The notes under the pieces are model-generated. The model worked only from the letters and a program-made list of their open reading frames with translations, was not told where the DNA came from and did not search any database. The position numbers were made by a program, and so were the translations under genes. A stretch of 64,000 bases of DNA, from contig QQVM01000003.1 in the NCBI GenBank assembly GCA_003389385.1, positions 95,613 to 159,612 of the forward strand. The letters are read 5' to 3'. The DNA comes from Bacteroidota bacterium (lineage in GTDB: Bacteria; Bacteroidota; Bacteroidia; AKYH767-A; 2013-40CM-41-45). Of this stretch, positions 45,541 to 54,588 are shown in pieces; position 1 is the stretch's first letter, and every line of letters begins with the position of its first letter.

Positions 45541-45852
45541 TTAAGCCTTGATAGACTCGATCTGGATTTCTGTAAAATCCTGACGATGACCTGTCTGCTT
45601 CTGATATCCTTTACGACGCTTCTTTTTGAAAATGATCACCTTGTCACCACGAAGATGCTGAACAATGGATGCGCTCACGCTGGCACCTTTCACTGAAGGA
45701 GCACCAACTTTTACTTTGCCATTGTCGTCAACAAGGGCTACATCATTGAATTCCAACTTTTTACCATCTTCTCCTTCCAGTCGGTGAACGATCACTTTTT
45801 GATCCTTCTGCACCTTGAACTGCTGGCCTGCGATATTGACAATTGCGTACAT
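45541..45852 (-). CDS. rplU: 50S ribosomal protein L21
   Basis: A 103-residue L21 with the family start YAIVNIAGQQFKVQKDQKV and the RNA-binding C-terminal block KVIIFKKKRRKGYQKQTGHRQ. It binds 23S rRNA early in large-subunit assembly. The gene is first of the rplU-rpmA pair; a near-ideal Bacteroidota promoter lies at 45897-45927 and would give a leader of about 40 bases. Confidence 0.98.
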   Translation of the reverse strand: MYAIVNIAGQQFKVQKDQKVIVHRLEGEDGKKLEFNDVALVDDNGKVKVGAPSVKGASVSASIVQHLRGDKVIIFKKKRRKGYQKQTGHRQDFTEIQIESIKA

Positions 45853-45896
45853 TTTATAAGAAATTAAGCGTTAAAATTCCTCTTTTTTGAGGGATG

Positions 45897-45927
45897 CAAA
45901 GATATGCATAGTTTTCTTATTTCCAAA
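45897..45927 (-). promoter_or_regulatory. Promoter of rplU-rpmA
   Basis: On the minus strand: TTTG (45924-45927), a 19-base spacer, then TATCTTTG (45897-45904). This is an exact match to TTTG-N19-TAnnTTTG. The expected transcript start is near 45892, and a small A-loop hairpin CCTC-A6-GAGG (45879-45892) would sit at the 5' end of the mRNA. Confidence 0.8.
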
Positions 45928-45961
45928 AGAATGGCCTTTGAAAAATTATTCCAGGCTGATG

Positions 45962-45993
45962 TTTGAATTTCCGAGCAAAAATGGATACTTTTT
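45962..45993 (+). promoter_or_regulatory. Possible promoter of the DUF255 gene
   Basis: TTTG at 45962-45965, a 20-base spacer and TACTTTTT at 45986-45993, which matches TAnnTTTG except for the last base. The start codon is 43 bases downstream. Confidence 0.4.
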
Positions 45994-46035
45994 CTTTGTC
46001 AGCCGAAAGTTCAAATATGGATTTTCTATTAAAAA

Positions 46036-48162
46036 ATGAACAATGCACGAAATATCCTTCTTTTGTTCCTCTGTCTTGTCAACAGCGTCGCATGCACACA
46101 AAGCGATAACCAAAATCAAAAAATGAAATCATCTAACAGATTAATACACGAAAGCAGTCCTTACCTGCGGCAGCATGCTGACAATCCGGTTGACTGGTAT
46201 CCCTGGTCAGAGGAAGCTTGGGAGAAAGCCAGAAAAGAAAACAAACTGGTATTGATTTCAATCGGCTATTCTTCCTGTCATTGGTGCCATGTAATGGAGC
46301 ATGAAAGTTTTGAAAATGACAGCACAGCTCAAATCATGAATGAGCATTTTGTCTGCATAAAGGTCGACCGTGAAGAAAGACCTGATGTAGACCAGGTGTA
46401 TATGACGGCAGTTCAACTGATGACCGGGAGTGGTGGATGGCCATTAAACTGCTTTACACTTCCCGACGGAAGACCTGTATATGGGGGAACATATTTTCCG
46501 AATACGAACTGGAATCAGGTACTCATTCAGCTCAGCAACTTTTACAGAGACAATCAGGCAAAAGCTGAAGAATATGCAAAGGAACTGACTGAAGGAATCA
46601 GACAGACTGAGATTGTGAATATCCCCGAAGAAAAAGTCGCATTCTCCAAAGCAGATCTCGCCGAAATAATTTCTTCATGGAAGAAAATGCTTGACAACAG
46701 AGAAGGCGGACCGGACAGAGTTCCAAAATTTCCATTGCCGAACAATTACGAGTTCCTGATGCGTGTTGGTCATGAAGAATCCGACAACGAACTATTGAAT
46801 CATGTTGATCTCACATTACGCAAGATGGCATATGGTGGAATATACGATCAGATTGGCGGAGGCTTTGCCAGGTACTCCACCGATGCAGACTGGAAAGTTC
46901 CTCACTTTGAAAAAATGCTTTACGACAATGCGCAGCTTGTGAGCCTTTATGCGAAAGCTTATCAGCGAACAGGAAATTCCCTCTACCAGGAAATAGTTGA
47001 AGGCACATGTGAATTCATAGAAAGGGAAATGACTTCGCCTGAGGGCGGTTTTTACTCAGCGCTGGATGCAGACTCAGAAGGAAAAGAAGGGAAATATTAC
47101 ATCTGGACTGAAGAAGAACTGAAAAAACTCAGCGCACACTTGCTCAATGGGAAGGGCTTTGAAATTACCAGCGACTATTATAACGTGAATAAGAAAGGAT
47201 ACTGGGAAGACGAAAATTTCATCTTGTTGAGAAACGATTCGGATGCTGAAGTCGCTAAGCGTCATGGCCTCAGTGAAACAGAACTGCATGCATTTATTAA
47301 AAAACTGAAATCAGTCTTGCTGCATGAAAGAGAAAAACGAGTGCGACCCGGACTCGATGACAAAATCCTTTGCTCATGGAACTCCATGATGGTTGTAGCT
47401 TACTGCGACGCATACCGCGCATTCTACAATGCAAAATATCTAAATGCAGCCATCAAATGCATGAATCTGATTTTGAAAAAAATGAAAACGCCCGACGGAG
47501 CTTTGTTTCACACTTATAAAGAAGGTAAGGCAAGCATCAACGGATTCATGGAAGACTATGCATTTGCAGTTGCCGCACTGATAGCACTATACAATTGCAC
47601 TTTCAATGAAGAATGGCTGCAGGAAGCGAGAAAGATCAGCGATTATGCCATTGAACATTTTTATGATAAAGAGCGGTCTATGTTCTGGTTTACATCAAAG
47701 ACTGATAAGCCGCTTATCATGCGCAAAATGGAAATTGCTGACAATGTTACGCCGGCATCAAATTCTGTAATGGCCCACAATCTGCATGCCCTTGGAATTT
47801 ATTTTGACAACAAGGAATACATAAGTATGTCAGAAAACATGCTGATCAATGTGCGAAAAGACATGCTGCGATACGGATCCTCCTACTCCAACTGGGCCAT
47901 ACTCGCTCTCAACTCACTGTATCCTTTCCGTGAAATTGTGATCACCGGGAAAGACAAAGAGCAATTCAGAATTCATCTTCAGCAAAAATATTTGCCGGGA
48001 ACCATTTTTGCCGGAACCGGCAAAGGGGAAGGAAGTATTTCACTTTTGAAAGACAGAATTGTTGAAGGAAAAAGTCTGATTTATATTTGTGAAAACAGAG
48101 TTTGTAAAATTCCGGTGGACAATATTGATGCGGCGCTGAAAATATTGAATAAAAAGAAATAG
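46036..48162 (+). CDS. YyaL/DUF255 thioredoxin-domain protein, apparently exported
   Basis: A 708-residue protein of the DUF255/YyaL family (SPATA20-like): an N-terminal thioredoxin-like domain followed by a six-hairpin (alpha/alpha)6 barrel. The thioredoxin part has [19 protein letters not shown] and the CxxC motif CHWC at 81-84 ([14 protein letters not shown]). The barrel holds blocks [20 protein letters not shown] and WNSMMVVAY. Most relatives start at the [12 protein letters not shown] region and are cytoplasmic. Here 30 extra residues precede it and look like a signal peptide with a Cys at residue 20 (NSVACTQS), so it may be an exported lipoprotein. An internal ATG at residue 30 would give the usual cytoplasmic form. 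The catalytic role of the family is not established. Confidence 0.9.
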   Translation: MNNARNILLLFLCLVNSVACTQSDNQNQKMKSSNRLIHESSPYLRQHADNPVDWYPWSEEAWEKARKENKLVLISIGYSSCHWCHVMEHESFENDSTAQIMNEHFVCIKVDREERPDVDQVYMTAVQLMTGSGGWPLNCFTLPDGRPVYGGTYFPNTNWNQVLIQLSNFYRDNQAKAEEYAKELTEGIRQTEIVNIPEEKVAFSKADLAEIISSWKKMLDNREGGPDRVPKFPLPNNYEFLMRVGHEESDNELLNHVDLTLRKMAYGGIYDQIGGGFARYSTDADWKVPHFEKMLYDNAQLVSLYAKAYQRTGNSLYQEIVEGTCEFIEREMTSPEGGFYSALDADSEGKEGKYYIWTEEELKKLSAHLLNGKGFEITSDYYNVNKKGYWEDENFILLRNDSDAEVAKRHGLSETELHAFIKKLKSVLLHEREKRVRPGLDDKILCSWNSMMVVAYCDAYRAFYNAKYLNAAIKCMNLILKKMKTPDGALFHTYKEGKASINGFMEDYAFAVAALIALYNCTFNEEWLQEARKISDYAIEHFYDKERSMFWFTSKTDKPLIMRKMEIADNVTPASNSVMAHNLHALGIYFDNKEYISMSENMLINVRKDMLRYGSSYSNWAILALNSLYPFREIVITGKDKEQFRIHLQQKYLPGTIFAGTGKGEGSISLLKDRIVEGKSLIYICENRVCKIPVDNIDAALKILNKKK

Positions 48163-48229
48163 TTTTCAAACTTCATTTTTATTCAAGGATTTTTTATCTT
48201 GTTGTGGCAATTTGATCAAAGGATAAATA

Positions 48230-49207
48230 ATGAAGATTAAAACGATCGCTGCCTTAGTTGCTTTTCTCCTGTTTTCCAGGAACATTTCTGCACAGAACAT
48301 TCCGAACGCTTCATTCGACAGCATATGCGTATGCGCTATTGACAGAGTGTTTCAATGGATCACTTCTGATTTGTACAATGTTCATCAGGACACGGTAGTT
48401 CCACTGGATCCGGACAGTTATTACCCTCCTTATACGGTCATGCAAAACATGGCTATGTTCAGTGTGCAGCTGAATTATTTTGATACAAATCCTGCCCACA
48501 ATACATATTCGCTTAAATTGATCACCAATGACACAATATTTTACCCGGATGGCAGCTTACTCCGAGGATTTATCACCAATGGTGATGCATTTTACACAGG
48601 ACCAGACGGACTCATTGATTTCAAAAAAGGAGGCACCCCTTTCCCTCACAGGCCCTCACACATACTCGGGAAATACAAATTTGAAGACACCCTGACTGCT
48701 GTTCCGCATTTTGGGCTTGTAAAAGTGCTTCTGAAAAAATACAATTCGTCTTCAGGGAACATTGATACAATCGGCGTGGCCGACAGCGGATTTGCACTAG
48801 CATATAATCTTACCTGGACTGACTTCAGAATTCCGATCTCATATCTGAACAATGATACACCTGACAGCATAGTTGTACTGATTCAGTCATCAAGTGTTTC
48901 CCCTGCTCCCACGACTTTGTGGATAGACGACATCGAATTTGAATTCAGCACCGGAACAGATGAAATTGAAAAGCATAGTTCTGTTCAGGTTTTTCCCAAT
49001 CCTGCACAAACAGAATTGCATCTTATATTCCGGGATTTTCAAGATTCAGAATACAGAATCACCGACATACAAGGAAGATTGCTGCTTCAGGGCAGAGCTA
49101 CTTCAATTATTGATATCAGTAAACTGATCCCGGGCCAATATCAGCTGGAACTTTACAATTCGAACAGCCAGGAAAGATGGATCCGGCAAATTGTAAAAAC
49201 CAGATAA
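48230..49207 (+). CDS. Secreted protein with type IX (T9SS type A) C-terminal sorting domain
   Basis: A 325-residue exported protein. The Sec signal peptide ends near SRNISAQ (residue 21). The C-terminal 70 residues form the type A sorting domain: VQVFPNPAQTELHLIF (about 254-269), YRITDIQGRLLLQGR, ISKLIPGQYQLELY and a final basic end VKTR. The N-terminal part (NIPNASFDSICVCAIDRVFQW, later TTLWIDDIEFEF) resembles carbohydrate-binding-like beta-sandwich domains that open with an NxxFExW-like pattern. It would be exported by T9SS and attached to the cell surface or released. Ligand unknown. It stands 67 bases downstream of the DUF255 gene. Confidence 0.87.
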   Translation: MKIKTIAALVAFLLFSRNISAQNIPNASFDSICVCAIDRVFQWITSDLYNVHQDTVVPLDPDSYYPPYTVMQNMAMFSVQLNYFDTNPAHNTYSLKLITNDTIFYPDGSLLRGFITNGDAFYTGPDGLIDFKKGGTPFPHRPSHILGKYKFEDTLTAVPHFGLVKVLLKKYNSSSGNIDTIGVADSGFALAYNLTWTDFRIPISYLNNDTPDSIVVLIQSSSVSPAPTTLWIDDIEFEFSTGTDEIEKHSSVQVFPNPAQTELHLIFRDFQDSEYRITDIQGRLLLQGRATSIIDISKLIPGQYQLELYNSNSQERWIRQIVKTR

Positions 49208-49302
49208 GCCTCCCTTCCAACAGCATTTTGTTTATAGAATTTTCCATAGGAGAAACTCCCGCATAAAGCATTTAATTTTCTTTGAGACCAGCAAAGGATC
49301 TC

Positions 49303-52300
49303 ATGGAAAAAATCAGGAAAATACTTGTAGCCAACAGAGGTGAAATCGCGATCAGAATTCTGAGAGCAGCTTCTGAACTTGGAATACGAACGGTGGCCGT
49401 ATTCACTTATGAAGACAGGTATTCATTGCACAGATTCAAGGCAGACGAGGCATACCAAATCGGTGATCAGAAAGAGCCATTAAAGCCTTATCTCGACATT
49501 GAAGAGATCATCAGGGTTGCAAAACAACAGAAGGTAAATGCCATTCATCCGGGTTATGGATTCCTCAGTGAAAATGTACATTTCGCCCGTCGCTGTCGTG
49601 AAGAAAAAATCATTTTCGTCGGTCCAACTCCTGAAGTCATGGAGCAGCTTGGCGACAAGGTACGATCAAAGGATGTTGCTAGGGCCTGCGGAGTTCCCGT
49701 AATTGAAGATAACAGACAAACCCTGAATGATTCGTCAACTGCATTAAAAGAAGCTTCACGGATTGGTTATCCCGTGATATTTAAGGCAAGCGCAGGCGGT
49801 GGCGGCAGAGGGATGCGAGTAATCAAGAGAGAAGATGAACTTGAAAAGGCGTTTCATGAAGCCAGAAGAGAAGCCGGTAACGCTTTTGGCGATGATACCG
49901 TGTTCATTGAAAAATTCATTGATGACCCAAAGCACGTAGAAGTTCAGATACTTGGAGATAATCAGGGTAACATAGTCCATTTGTATGAACGCGATTGTTC
50001 TGTTCAGAGAAGATTTCAAAAGCTTGTAGAAGTCGCTCCTGCACCGAACCTGAAACAGGTCACCAGAAATAAGCTGCATCAATATGCTCTCAGTATTGCC
50101 CGGCATGTGAGTTACAACAATGCGGGTACAGTTGAATTTCTCGTAGATCCCGAAGAGAATGTTTACTTCATCGAGGTGAACCCACGCATTCAGGTTGAAC
50201 ATACAGTTACGGAAGAAATCACAGGCATTGACATAGTCAGAAGTCAAATCCTGATCGCAGACGGAGTTTCCATTCATTCAGAGAGTATCAACATTCCTAC
50301 CCAGGAGAAAATCCAATGCAATGGTTTTGCCATTCAGTGCCGGATCACCACTGAAGATCCGCAGAACGACTTTAAACCTGATTACGGCACTATCATCGCA
50401 TACCGTCATGCAGGCGGTTACGGCATAAGACTCGACGAGGGAAGTTCTTATCAGGGCGTAAAGGTGAGCCCCTTTTTCGATTCCATGCTTGTAAAAATTA
50501 CAGCTAAAGGAAGATCACTGAAAGGCGCACGGCAACGATTGCACAGGGCGCTGCGTGAATTCCGGATCCGAGGCGTGAAAACCAATATCATGTTCCTGGA
50601 AAACGTGATTATGCATCCTGAATTCGAGAAGGGATCGGCAACGGTGAAGTTCATTGAAAAGTATCCTGATCTGTTGCAGTTCCGTACCGGTCAGGACCGT
50701 GGAACAAAAATGCTCCGTTACCTCGCAGATGTGCTTGTAAACGGAAATCCTGATGTGAGCAAGGTTGATCCTGATAAAATCTTTCAGATCCCCAAGGTAC
50801 CGGCATTCGAACGAAACAAGAAAATCACCAGAGGAACAAAACAACTGCTCGACGATTTAGGCCCGGAAAAATTTACCGAATGGGTAAAAGAGCAAAACCA
50901 GACATTGGTCACTGACACCACCTTCAGAGATGCACATCAAAGTTTGCTCGCTACACGAGTACGCAGCACTGACATGCTGAAAGTTGCTGAAAGTTTTGCT
51001 CGTCATCATCCACAATTGTTTTCTATGGAAGTATGGGGTGGGGCAACTTTTGATGTCGCTCTACGATTCCTTCATGAATGCCCGTGGCAAAGACTTCAAG
51101 ATTTAAGGTCAGCTATACCCAACATCCTGCTTCAAATGCTGATACGTGGTTCCAATGCGGTAGGATACACATCTTACCCCGACAACCTGGTGGAGAAGTT
51201 TATTGAGAAAAGCTGGGAAAATGGTGTGGATGTTTTCAGGATATTCGATTCACTGAACTGGCTTGAAAACATGAAAGTCAGCATCAAAGCTGTGAAAGAG
51301 AGAACAGGTGGAATTGCTGAGGCATGCATTTGTTACACTGGAGATTTCATGGATCCTTCCAGACAGAAATACTCCTTGCAATACTACCTTGATCTTGCAA
51401 AAAGAATTGAAGACGAAGGAGCCCATATACTTTGCATCAAAGATATGGCAGGCTTATTGAAACCATACGCCGCCGAAATTCTGGTAAGTGAATTGAAAAT
51501 CGCACTTAGCATTCCTGTTCACCTGCATACGCATGATACCAGCAGCACCCAGAACGGCACTTATCTCAAGGCAATAGAATCTGGAGTTGATATTGTGGAC
51601 GTAGCTTTGGCTTCCATGTCAGGTCTTACTTCACAACCAAACTTCAACGTGCTTGCGGAGATTTTAAAGAATACTCCTTATGCTCTCAACTTCGACATCA
51701 ATTCTCTCAATGAGTTTTCAGATTACTGGGAAGACGTTCGTGAGTATTATTATCCATTTGAATCAGGACTGCAGGCAGGAACTGCAGAAGTTTACAAGCA
51801 TGAAATTCCCGGAGGCCAGTACAGCAATCTGAAACCGCAGGCCATTTCACTGGGACTTGCCGACAGGATGAGTGACATTAAAAAAGCATATGAAGATGTG
51901 AACAAGCTTTTTGGCGACATCGTGAAAGTCACTCCCTCATCAAAAGTGGTTGGAGATCTTGCAATGATGATGGTCACTCAGAAGCTGAGTAAAAAAGATC
52001 TATTTGAAAAAGGCGACTCAATATCATTCCCGGAAAGCGTGAAGAGTATGTTCCGCGGTGATCTCGGACAACCACATGGAGGTTGGCCTTCTGAATTGCA
52101 AAAAATAATTTTAAAGGACGAGCAGCCATACACCGAAGTTCCGAACGCACACCTGAAGCCTGTGGATTTTGATGCTGAATATGAGCTGTTCCAAAAGAAA
52201 TTCGACCACTATCAGGGATTTTTAGATTTTCTCAGCTGGAAATTTTATCCCAAAGTTTTTGAAGAGTATTATAATTTCAAAAAAGAGTTCGGTGAGGTAG

Positions 52301-52743
52301 GAAGTCTTCCCACACCTGCATTTTTCTATGGCATGAAGCCCAACGAGGAGATCATGATCAATATAGGCAAGGGCAAGACAATTCTTGTGAGGCTTTTATT
52401 CATCAGCGACAAGGCTGATGAGGCAGGCAATCGAACGGTTTTCTTCCGACTCAACGGACAAACAAGGCTGATAGAAATACGCGACAAGAATGCTGAATCC
52501 AAAACACGCAGCAATCAGAAAGCACAACAGCCAAATGAAATCGGCGCACCTTTACAGGGCCGTTTGAGCAAGATTTTTGTCAAGGTTGGTGAGCTCGTAA
52601 AGAAAAACGCGCCGCTCTTCACAATTGAAGCCATGAAAATGGAAACTACCATTACTGCACCCCGCGATTTGAAAGTGAAGAGGGTTGTGCTGAATGAAAG
52701 CAGCATGGTGGAAAATGATGATATGATCCTCGAAGGCGAATAA
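49303..52743 (+). CDS. pyc: Pyruvate carboxylase
   Basis: A 1146-residue enzyme when started at the ATG at 49303; an in-frame TTG at 49282 is less likely. It makes oxaloacetate from pyruvate, bicarbonate and ATP. Domains: biotin carboxylase (about 1-450, KILVANRGEIAIRILRAA, FKASAGGGGRGMRVI, EVNPRIQVEHTVTEE), carboxyltransferase (about 530-800, DTTFRDAHQSLLATRVR, the metal site HLHTHDTS), and a C-terminal biotinyl domain with the biotin attachment Lys1112 in EAMKMET. The full three-domain chain in one protein shows pyruvate carboxylase rather than split acyl-CoA carboxylase. It ends exactly one base before the stop of the convergent lipoprotein gene. Confidence 0.97.
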   Translation: MEKIRKILVANRGEIAIRILRAASELGIRTVAVFTYEDRYSLHRFKADEAYQIGDQKEPLKPYLDIEEIIRVAKQQKVNAIHPGYGFLSENVHFARRCREEKIIFVGPTPEVMEQLGDKVRSKDVARACGVPVIEDNRQTLNDSSTALKEASRIGYPVIFKASAGGGGRGMRVIKREDELEKAFHEARREAGNAFGDDTVFIEKFIDDPKHVEVQILGDNQGNIVHLYERDCSVQRRFQKLVEVAPAPNLKQVTRNKLHQYALSIARHVSYNNAGTVEFLVDPEENVYFIEVNPRIQVEHTVTEEITGIDIVRSQILIADGVSIHSESINIPTQEKIQCNGFAIQCRITTEDPQNDFKPDYGTIIAYRHAGGYGIRLDEGSSYQGVKVSPFFDSMLVKITAKGRSLKGARQRLHRALREFRIRGVKTNIMFLENVIMHPEFEKGSATVKFIEKYPDLLQFRTGQDRGTKMLRYLADVLVNGNPDVSKVDPDKIFQIPKVPAFERNKKITRGTKQLLDDLGPEKFTEWVKEQNQTLVTDTTFRDAHQSLLATRVRSTDMLKVAESFARHHPQLFSMEVWGGATFDVALRFLHECPWQRLQDLRSAIPNILLQMLIRGSNAVGYTSYPDNLVEKFIEKSWENGVDVFRIFDSLNWLENMKVSIKAVKERTGGIAEACICYTGDFMDPSRQKYSLQYYLDLAKRIEDEGAHILCIKDMAGLLKPYAAEILVSELKIALSIPVHLHTHDTSSTQNGTYLKAIESGVDIVDVALASMSGLTSQPNFNVLAEILKNTPYALNFDINSLNEFSDYWEDVREYYYPFESGLQAGTAEVYKHEIPGGQYSNLKPQAISLGLADRMSDIKKAYEDVNKLFGDIVKVTPSSKVVGDLAMMMVTQKLSKKDLFEKGDSISFPESVKSMFRGDLGQPHGGWPSELQKIILKDEQPYTEVPNAHLKPVDFDAEYELFQKKFDHYQGFLDFLSWKFYPKVFEEYYNFKKEFGEVGSLPTPAFFYGMKPNEEIMINIGKGKTILVRLLFISDKADEAGNRTVFFRLNGQTRLIEIRDKNAESKTRSNQKAQQPNEIGAPLQGRLSKIFVKVGELVKKNAPLFTIEAMKMETTITAPRDLKVKRVVLNESSMVENDDMILEGE

Positions 52744-53349
52744 TCATTTGATCATCTTGCCCAATTCTTCCGAGAATGCATCCAAGTTCAGATAATATGT
52801 ATGAACAATGCAATTTTTATTCGAAGCCAAACTATTGGACCAAGGCACAACATTCTCGTTGATAAGCTTCCAGCCCAGATATTTTCCATAAACAATGATC
52901 ACACTAAAATCGGGTTGAGTCTTAAGGTTATCAGCCATCTGAATTGAATCAGACTCCTGCATTGGCTTTAAAACTTTAAAGAATTTAGTCAGATGTCTGG
53001 CGGAATCGATATTAATGTAAGTACCGGCACAAATATTTTTGACAAAATCATCTACCGGCGCCGAACAAGTAGTTACTTCAAAAAAATTCATACGGTAACC
53101 CTGACTATTAAACATAAGCACATCAGGCGATCGAAGTCCCTTTAGCAATCGTGCATATTCATTAATCTCAAAAGGTCTTAATACAAGGGCGTTTTCAATT
53201 CCTTTCTCTCTTAGAAAACTTCGCACTTCCACATCGTTCTCATATTTCGGCTTCTTGACACCGGCGTATGTCTTTATTATCGTCTGACAGGAGGAAAATG
53301 GAAAAAATAAAATCCCCAATAACATCATCCGGACATAGTAATTTCTCAT
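52744..53349 (-). CDS. Lipoprotein of unknown function, possibly thioredoxin-like fold
   Basis: A 201-residue protein with a lipoprotein signal peptide (lipid Cys21 in FFPFSSC). I do not recognise the family. Two stretches, DVLMFNSQGYRMNFFEVTTCSAP and DFSVIIVYGKYLGWKLINENVVPWSN, have the hydrophobic rhythm of a thioredoxin-like alpha/beta fold, but there is no CxxC. Cysteines are present at TTCSAP, KNICAG and NKNCIVH. It follows the two CX5C exported proteins on the same strand, with a hairpin in between, so it could belong to the same unit. The stop is directly adjacent to the pyruvate carboxylase stop. Confidence 0.7.
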   Translation of the reverse strand: MRNYYVRMMLLGILFFPFSSCQTIIKTYAGVKKPKYENDVEVRSFLREKGIENALVLRPFEINEYARLLKGLRSPDVLMFNSQGYRMNFFEVTTCSAPVDDFVKNICAGTYINIDSARHLTKFFKVLKPMQESDSIQMADNLKTQPDFSVIIVYGKYLGWKLINENVVPWSNSLASNKNCIVHTYYLNLDAFSEELGKMIK

Positions 53350-53363
53350 AAAGATTCAATAAT

Positions 53364-53385
53364 GGCCGGAGATTTCTCTCCGGCC
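53364..53385 (-). terminator. Hairpin between CX5C protein A and the lipoprotein gene
   Basis: Arms GGCCGGAGA (53364-53372) and TCTCCGGCC (53377-53385) with a 4-base loop. The minus-strand tail is only moderately T-rich (ATTATTG), while the + strand side runs to six T's after a short gap. It may attenuate transcription into the lipoprotein gene. Confidence 0.55.
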
Positions 53386-53389
53386 CTGG

Positions 53390-53809
53390 TTATTTTTTAT
53401 TAAAATAAATACTTGCGCCTTTCTCAGTGTGTTCCAGCGGGTACTTTCCTCTTCGAATGAAAGCTTCAGCTTCGAGTTCCAGCTTTTCTACAATCTCTTC
53501 AGGTAATTTCAGATCTTCTTCCATAAGGAATACTTCACCGGAAAACAACTCTTCATGTTCCTTTATCATTTCTTCAGGAACATCCATAATCAGATTACCA
53601 TTATCGTTTCTTAGCCTAAAACTAAAGCTATATTCATAAGTAATTTCAATATAACAGATTCCAAAACCTTTGCAATCCCTGCTTTTCCTTCCAAACTCAC
53701 CTACAACATGTATTGTAAATTTACTGCCAGGCTCAGCGGAGATTTTCTCAGGTAATACTAAGAAGAAACAGGCAAACAATGCAAGTATTGAGACGATTTT
53801 ATTTTTCAT
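53390..53809 (-). CDS. Small exported protein with CX5C motif, paralogue A
   Basis: A 139-residue protein with a Sec signal peptide (LALFACFFLVLPEKISA, cleaved near residue 25). The mature part has Cys46 and Cys52 in a CX5C motif (DCKGFGIC), a beta-rich middle (YEYSFSFRLRNDNGNLIMDV), the stretch FLMEEDLKLPEE (94-105), then LELEAEAFIRRGKY and EHTEKGASIYF. All of these match its neighbour at 53827-54264 at nearly the same residue numbers, so the two are tandem paralogues. I do not recognise a named family. It follows paralogue B by 17 bases, so they are co-transcribed. Divergent from a LuxR-type regulator. Confidence 0.75.
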   Translation of the reverse strand: MKNKIVSILALFACFFLVLPEKISAEPGSKFTIHVVGEFGRKSRDCKGFGICYIEITYEYSFSFRLRNDNGNLIMDVPEEMIKEHEELFSGEVFLMEEDLKLPEEIVEKLELEAEAFIRRGKYPLEHTEKGASIYFNKK

Positions 53810-53826
53810 AATGGTTCTTTGTTAAA

Positions 53827-54264
53827 TTATTCAGCAAATGATTTTTTAAATGGTAAATAAATTCTGATAAAACGGTCAAGATGCTCCATCTTGTATTTAC
53901 CGGGAGGAATTACAACAGAATCTTCAAGTTCCAAAAGCTCACGCATTTCCTCAGGCAATTTGAAATGTTCTTCCATCAGGAAATACTTTTCGGAAAAAAG
54001 ATCTTCGTTTTCATGATTGCGTTCAGGAATCACATCGAATACAATCATTGTGTTGCTCTCATCTCTTCCTATGTACGCGTTCCAGATAACACTTCCTTCA
54101 TGCACGAAACACAATCCGTTTCCGGCGCACTTCTGACTGTTTCTCCCCCACTCAATTCGAACTTTTCCTTTCACCACAATAGTCGTGGCCTCAGCAGGAG
54201 ATAACTGAGTACACAACAACACAAATGGCATTAACAGGTACTTGATAGTTTTTTTAATTTTCAT
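53827..54264 (-). CDS. Small exported protein with CX5C motif, paralogue B
   Basis: A 145-residue protein with a Sec signal peptide (LLMPFVLLCTQLSPAEA, cleaved near residue 26). It shares with paralogue A the cysteines at 46 and 52 (KCAGNGLC), the block FLMEEHFKLPEE (95-106), LELEDSVVIPPGKY (111-124) and a final EHLDRFIRIYL strand. The GR-S-x-x-C-x-G-x-G-x-C pattern could form a disulphide in the periplasm. Unknown family. It is first of the minus-strand run, and the 324-base gap upstream holds dyad symmetry near the divergent regulator, so it may be a regulatory target. Confidence 0.75.
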   Translation of the reverse strand: MKIKKTIKYLLMPFVLLCTQLSPAEATTIVVKGKVRIEWGRNSQKCAGNGLCFVHEGSVIWNAYIGRDESNTMIVFDVIPERNHENEDLFSEKYFLMEEHFKLPEEMRELLELEDSVVIPPGKYKMEHLDRFIRIYLPFKKSFAE

Positions 54265-54410
54265 TTTTGATTTAGTTTAGGTTAAACAATGATTAATGGC
54301 CACTGATTTATTCTAATCGGAAGCGGTACTTTCTTAGTTTTATGTGAAGTTTTGACATTAATTTCTCCGTGCAAAACTGCTACGGTCTTCGAATGACTAC
54401 AATAGAAAGT

Positions 54411-54430
54411 GTTCTACAATTGAGTAGAAC
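54411..54430. promoter_or_regulatory. Operator-like dyad GTTCTAC-N6-GTAGAAC
   Basis: A perfect 7-bp inverted repeat with a 6-base AT-rich centre, 20 bases in total. This is the size and form of a binding site for a dimeric LuxR-type regulator. It is 147 bases upstream of paralogue B and 159 bases upstream of the regulator. A direct repeat of CTACAAT also lies within it and just before it. Confidence 0.5.
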
Positions 54431-54464
54431 AAGTCGAATTCGATGACTTTTTCTCACTGATGCT

Positions 54465-54493
54465 GGATAATATAGGATACTCAAAGATTATCC
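54465..54493. repeat. Inverted repeat GGATAAT-N15-ATTATCC
   Basis: A 7-bp perfect inverted repeat spaced by 15 bases. There is no T run after either side, so it is unlikely to be a terminator. It could be a second regulator site or an RNA stem in the leader of the regulator mRNA. Confidence 0.4.
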
Positions 54494-54588
54494 ACACAGA
54501 CTAGTGGATGAATAAAATCAATCTCATCATAAAATAGACGAGCAATAGCCGGAGTCTCGCTTGATTTGAAATAAACTTCAATTTATAA

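Larger units (their letters stand above)
54265..54588. other. Divergent intergenic region with dyad repeats
   Basis: A 324-base stretch without a gene between paralogue B (-) and the LuxR-type regulator (+). It holds a 20-base dyad at 54411-54430 and a longer-spaced inverted repeat at 54465-54493. No clear TTTG/TAnnTTTG promoter is seen on either strand. No tRNA-like or riboswitch-like structure was recognised. Confidence 0.7.

Noticed and set aside
54434..54443. Palindrome TCGAATTCGA next to the 20-base dyad
   Set aside because: Ten bases with no spacing or second copy; expected by chance in a region of this composition.
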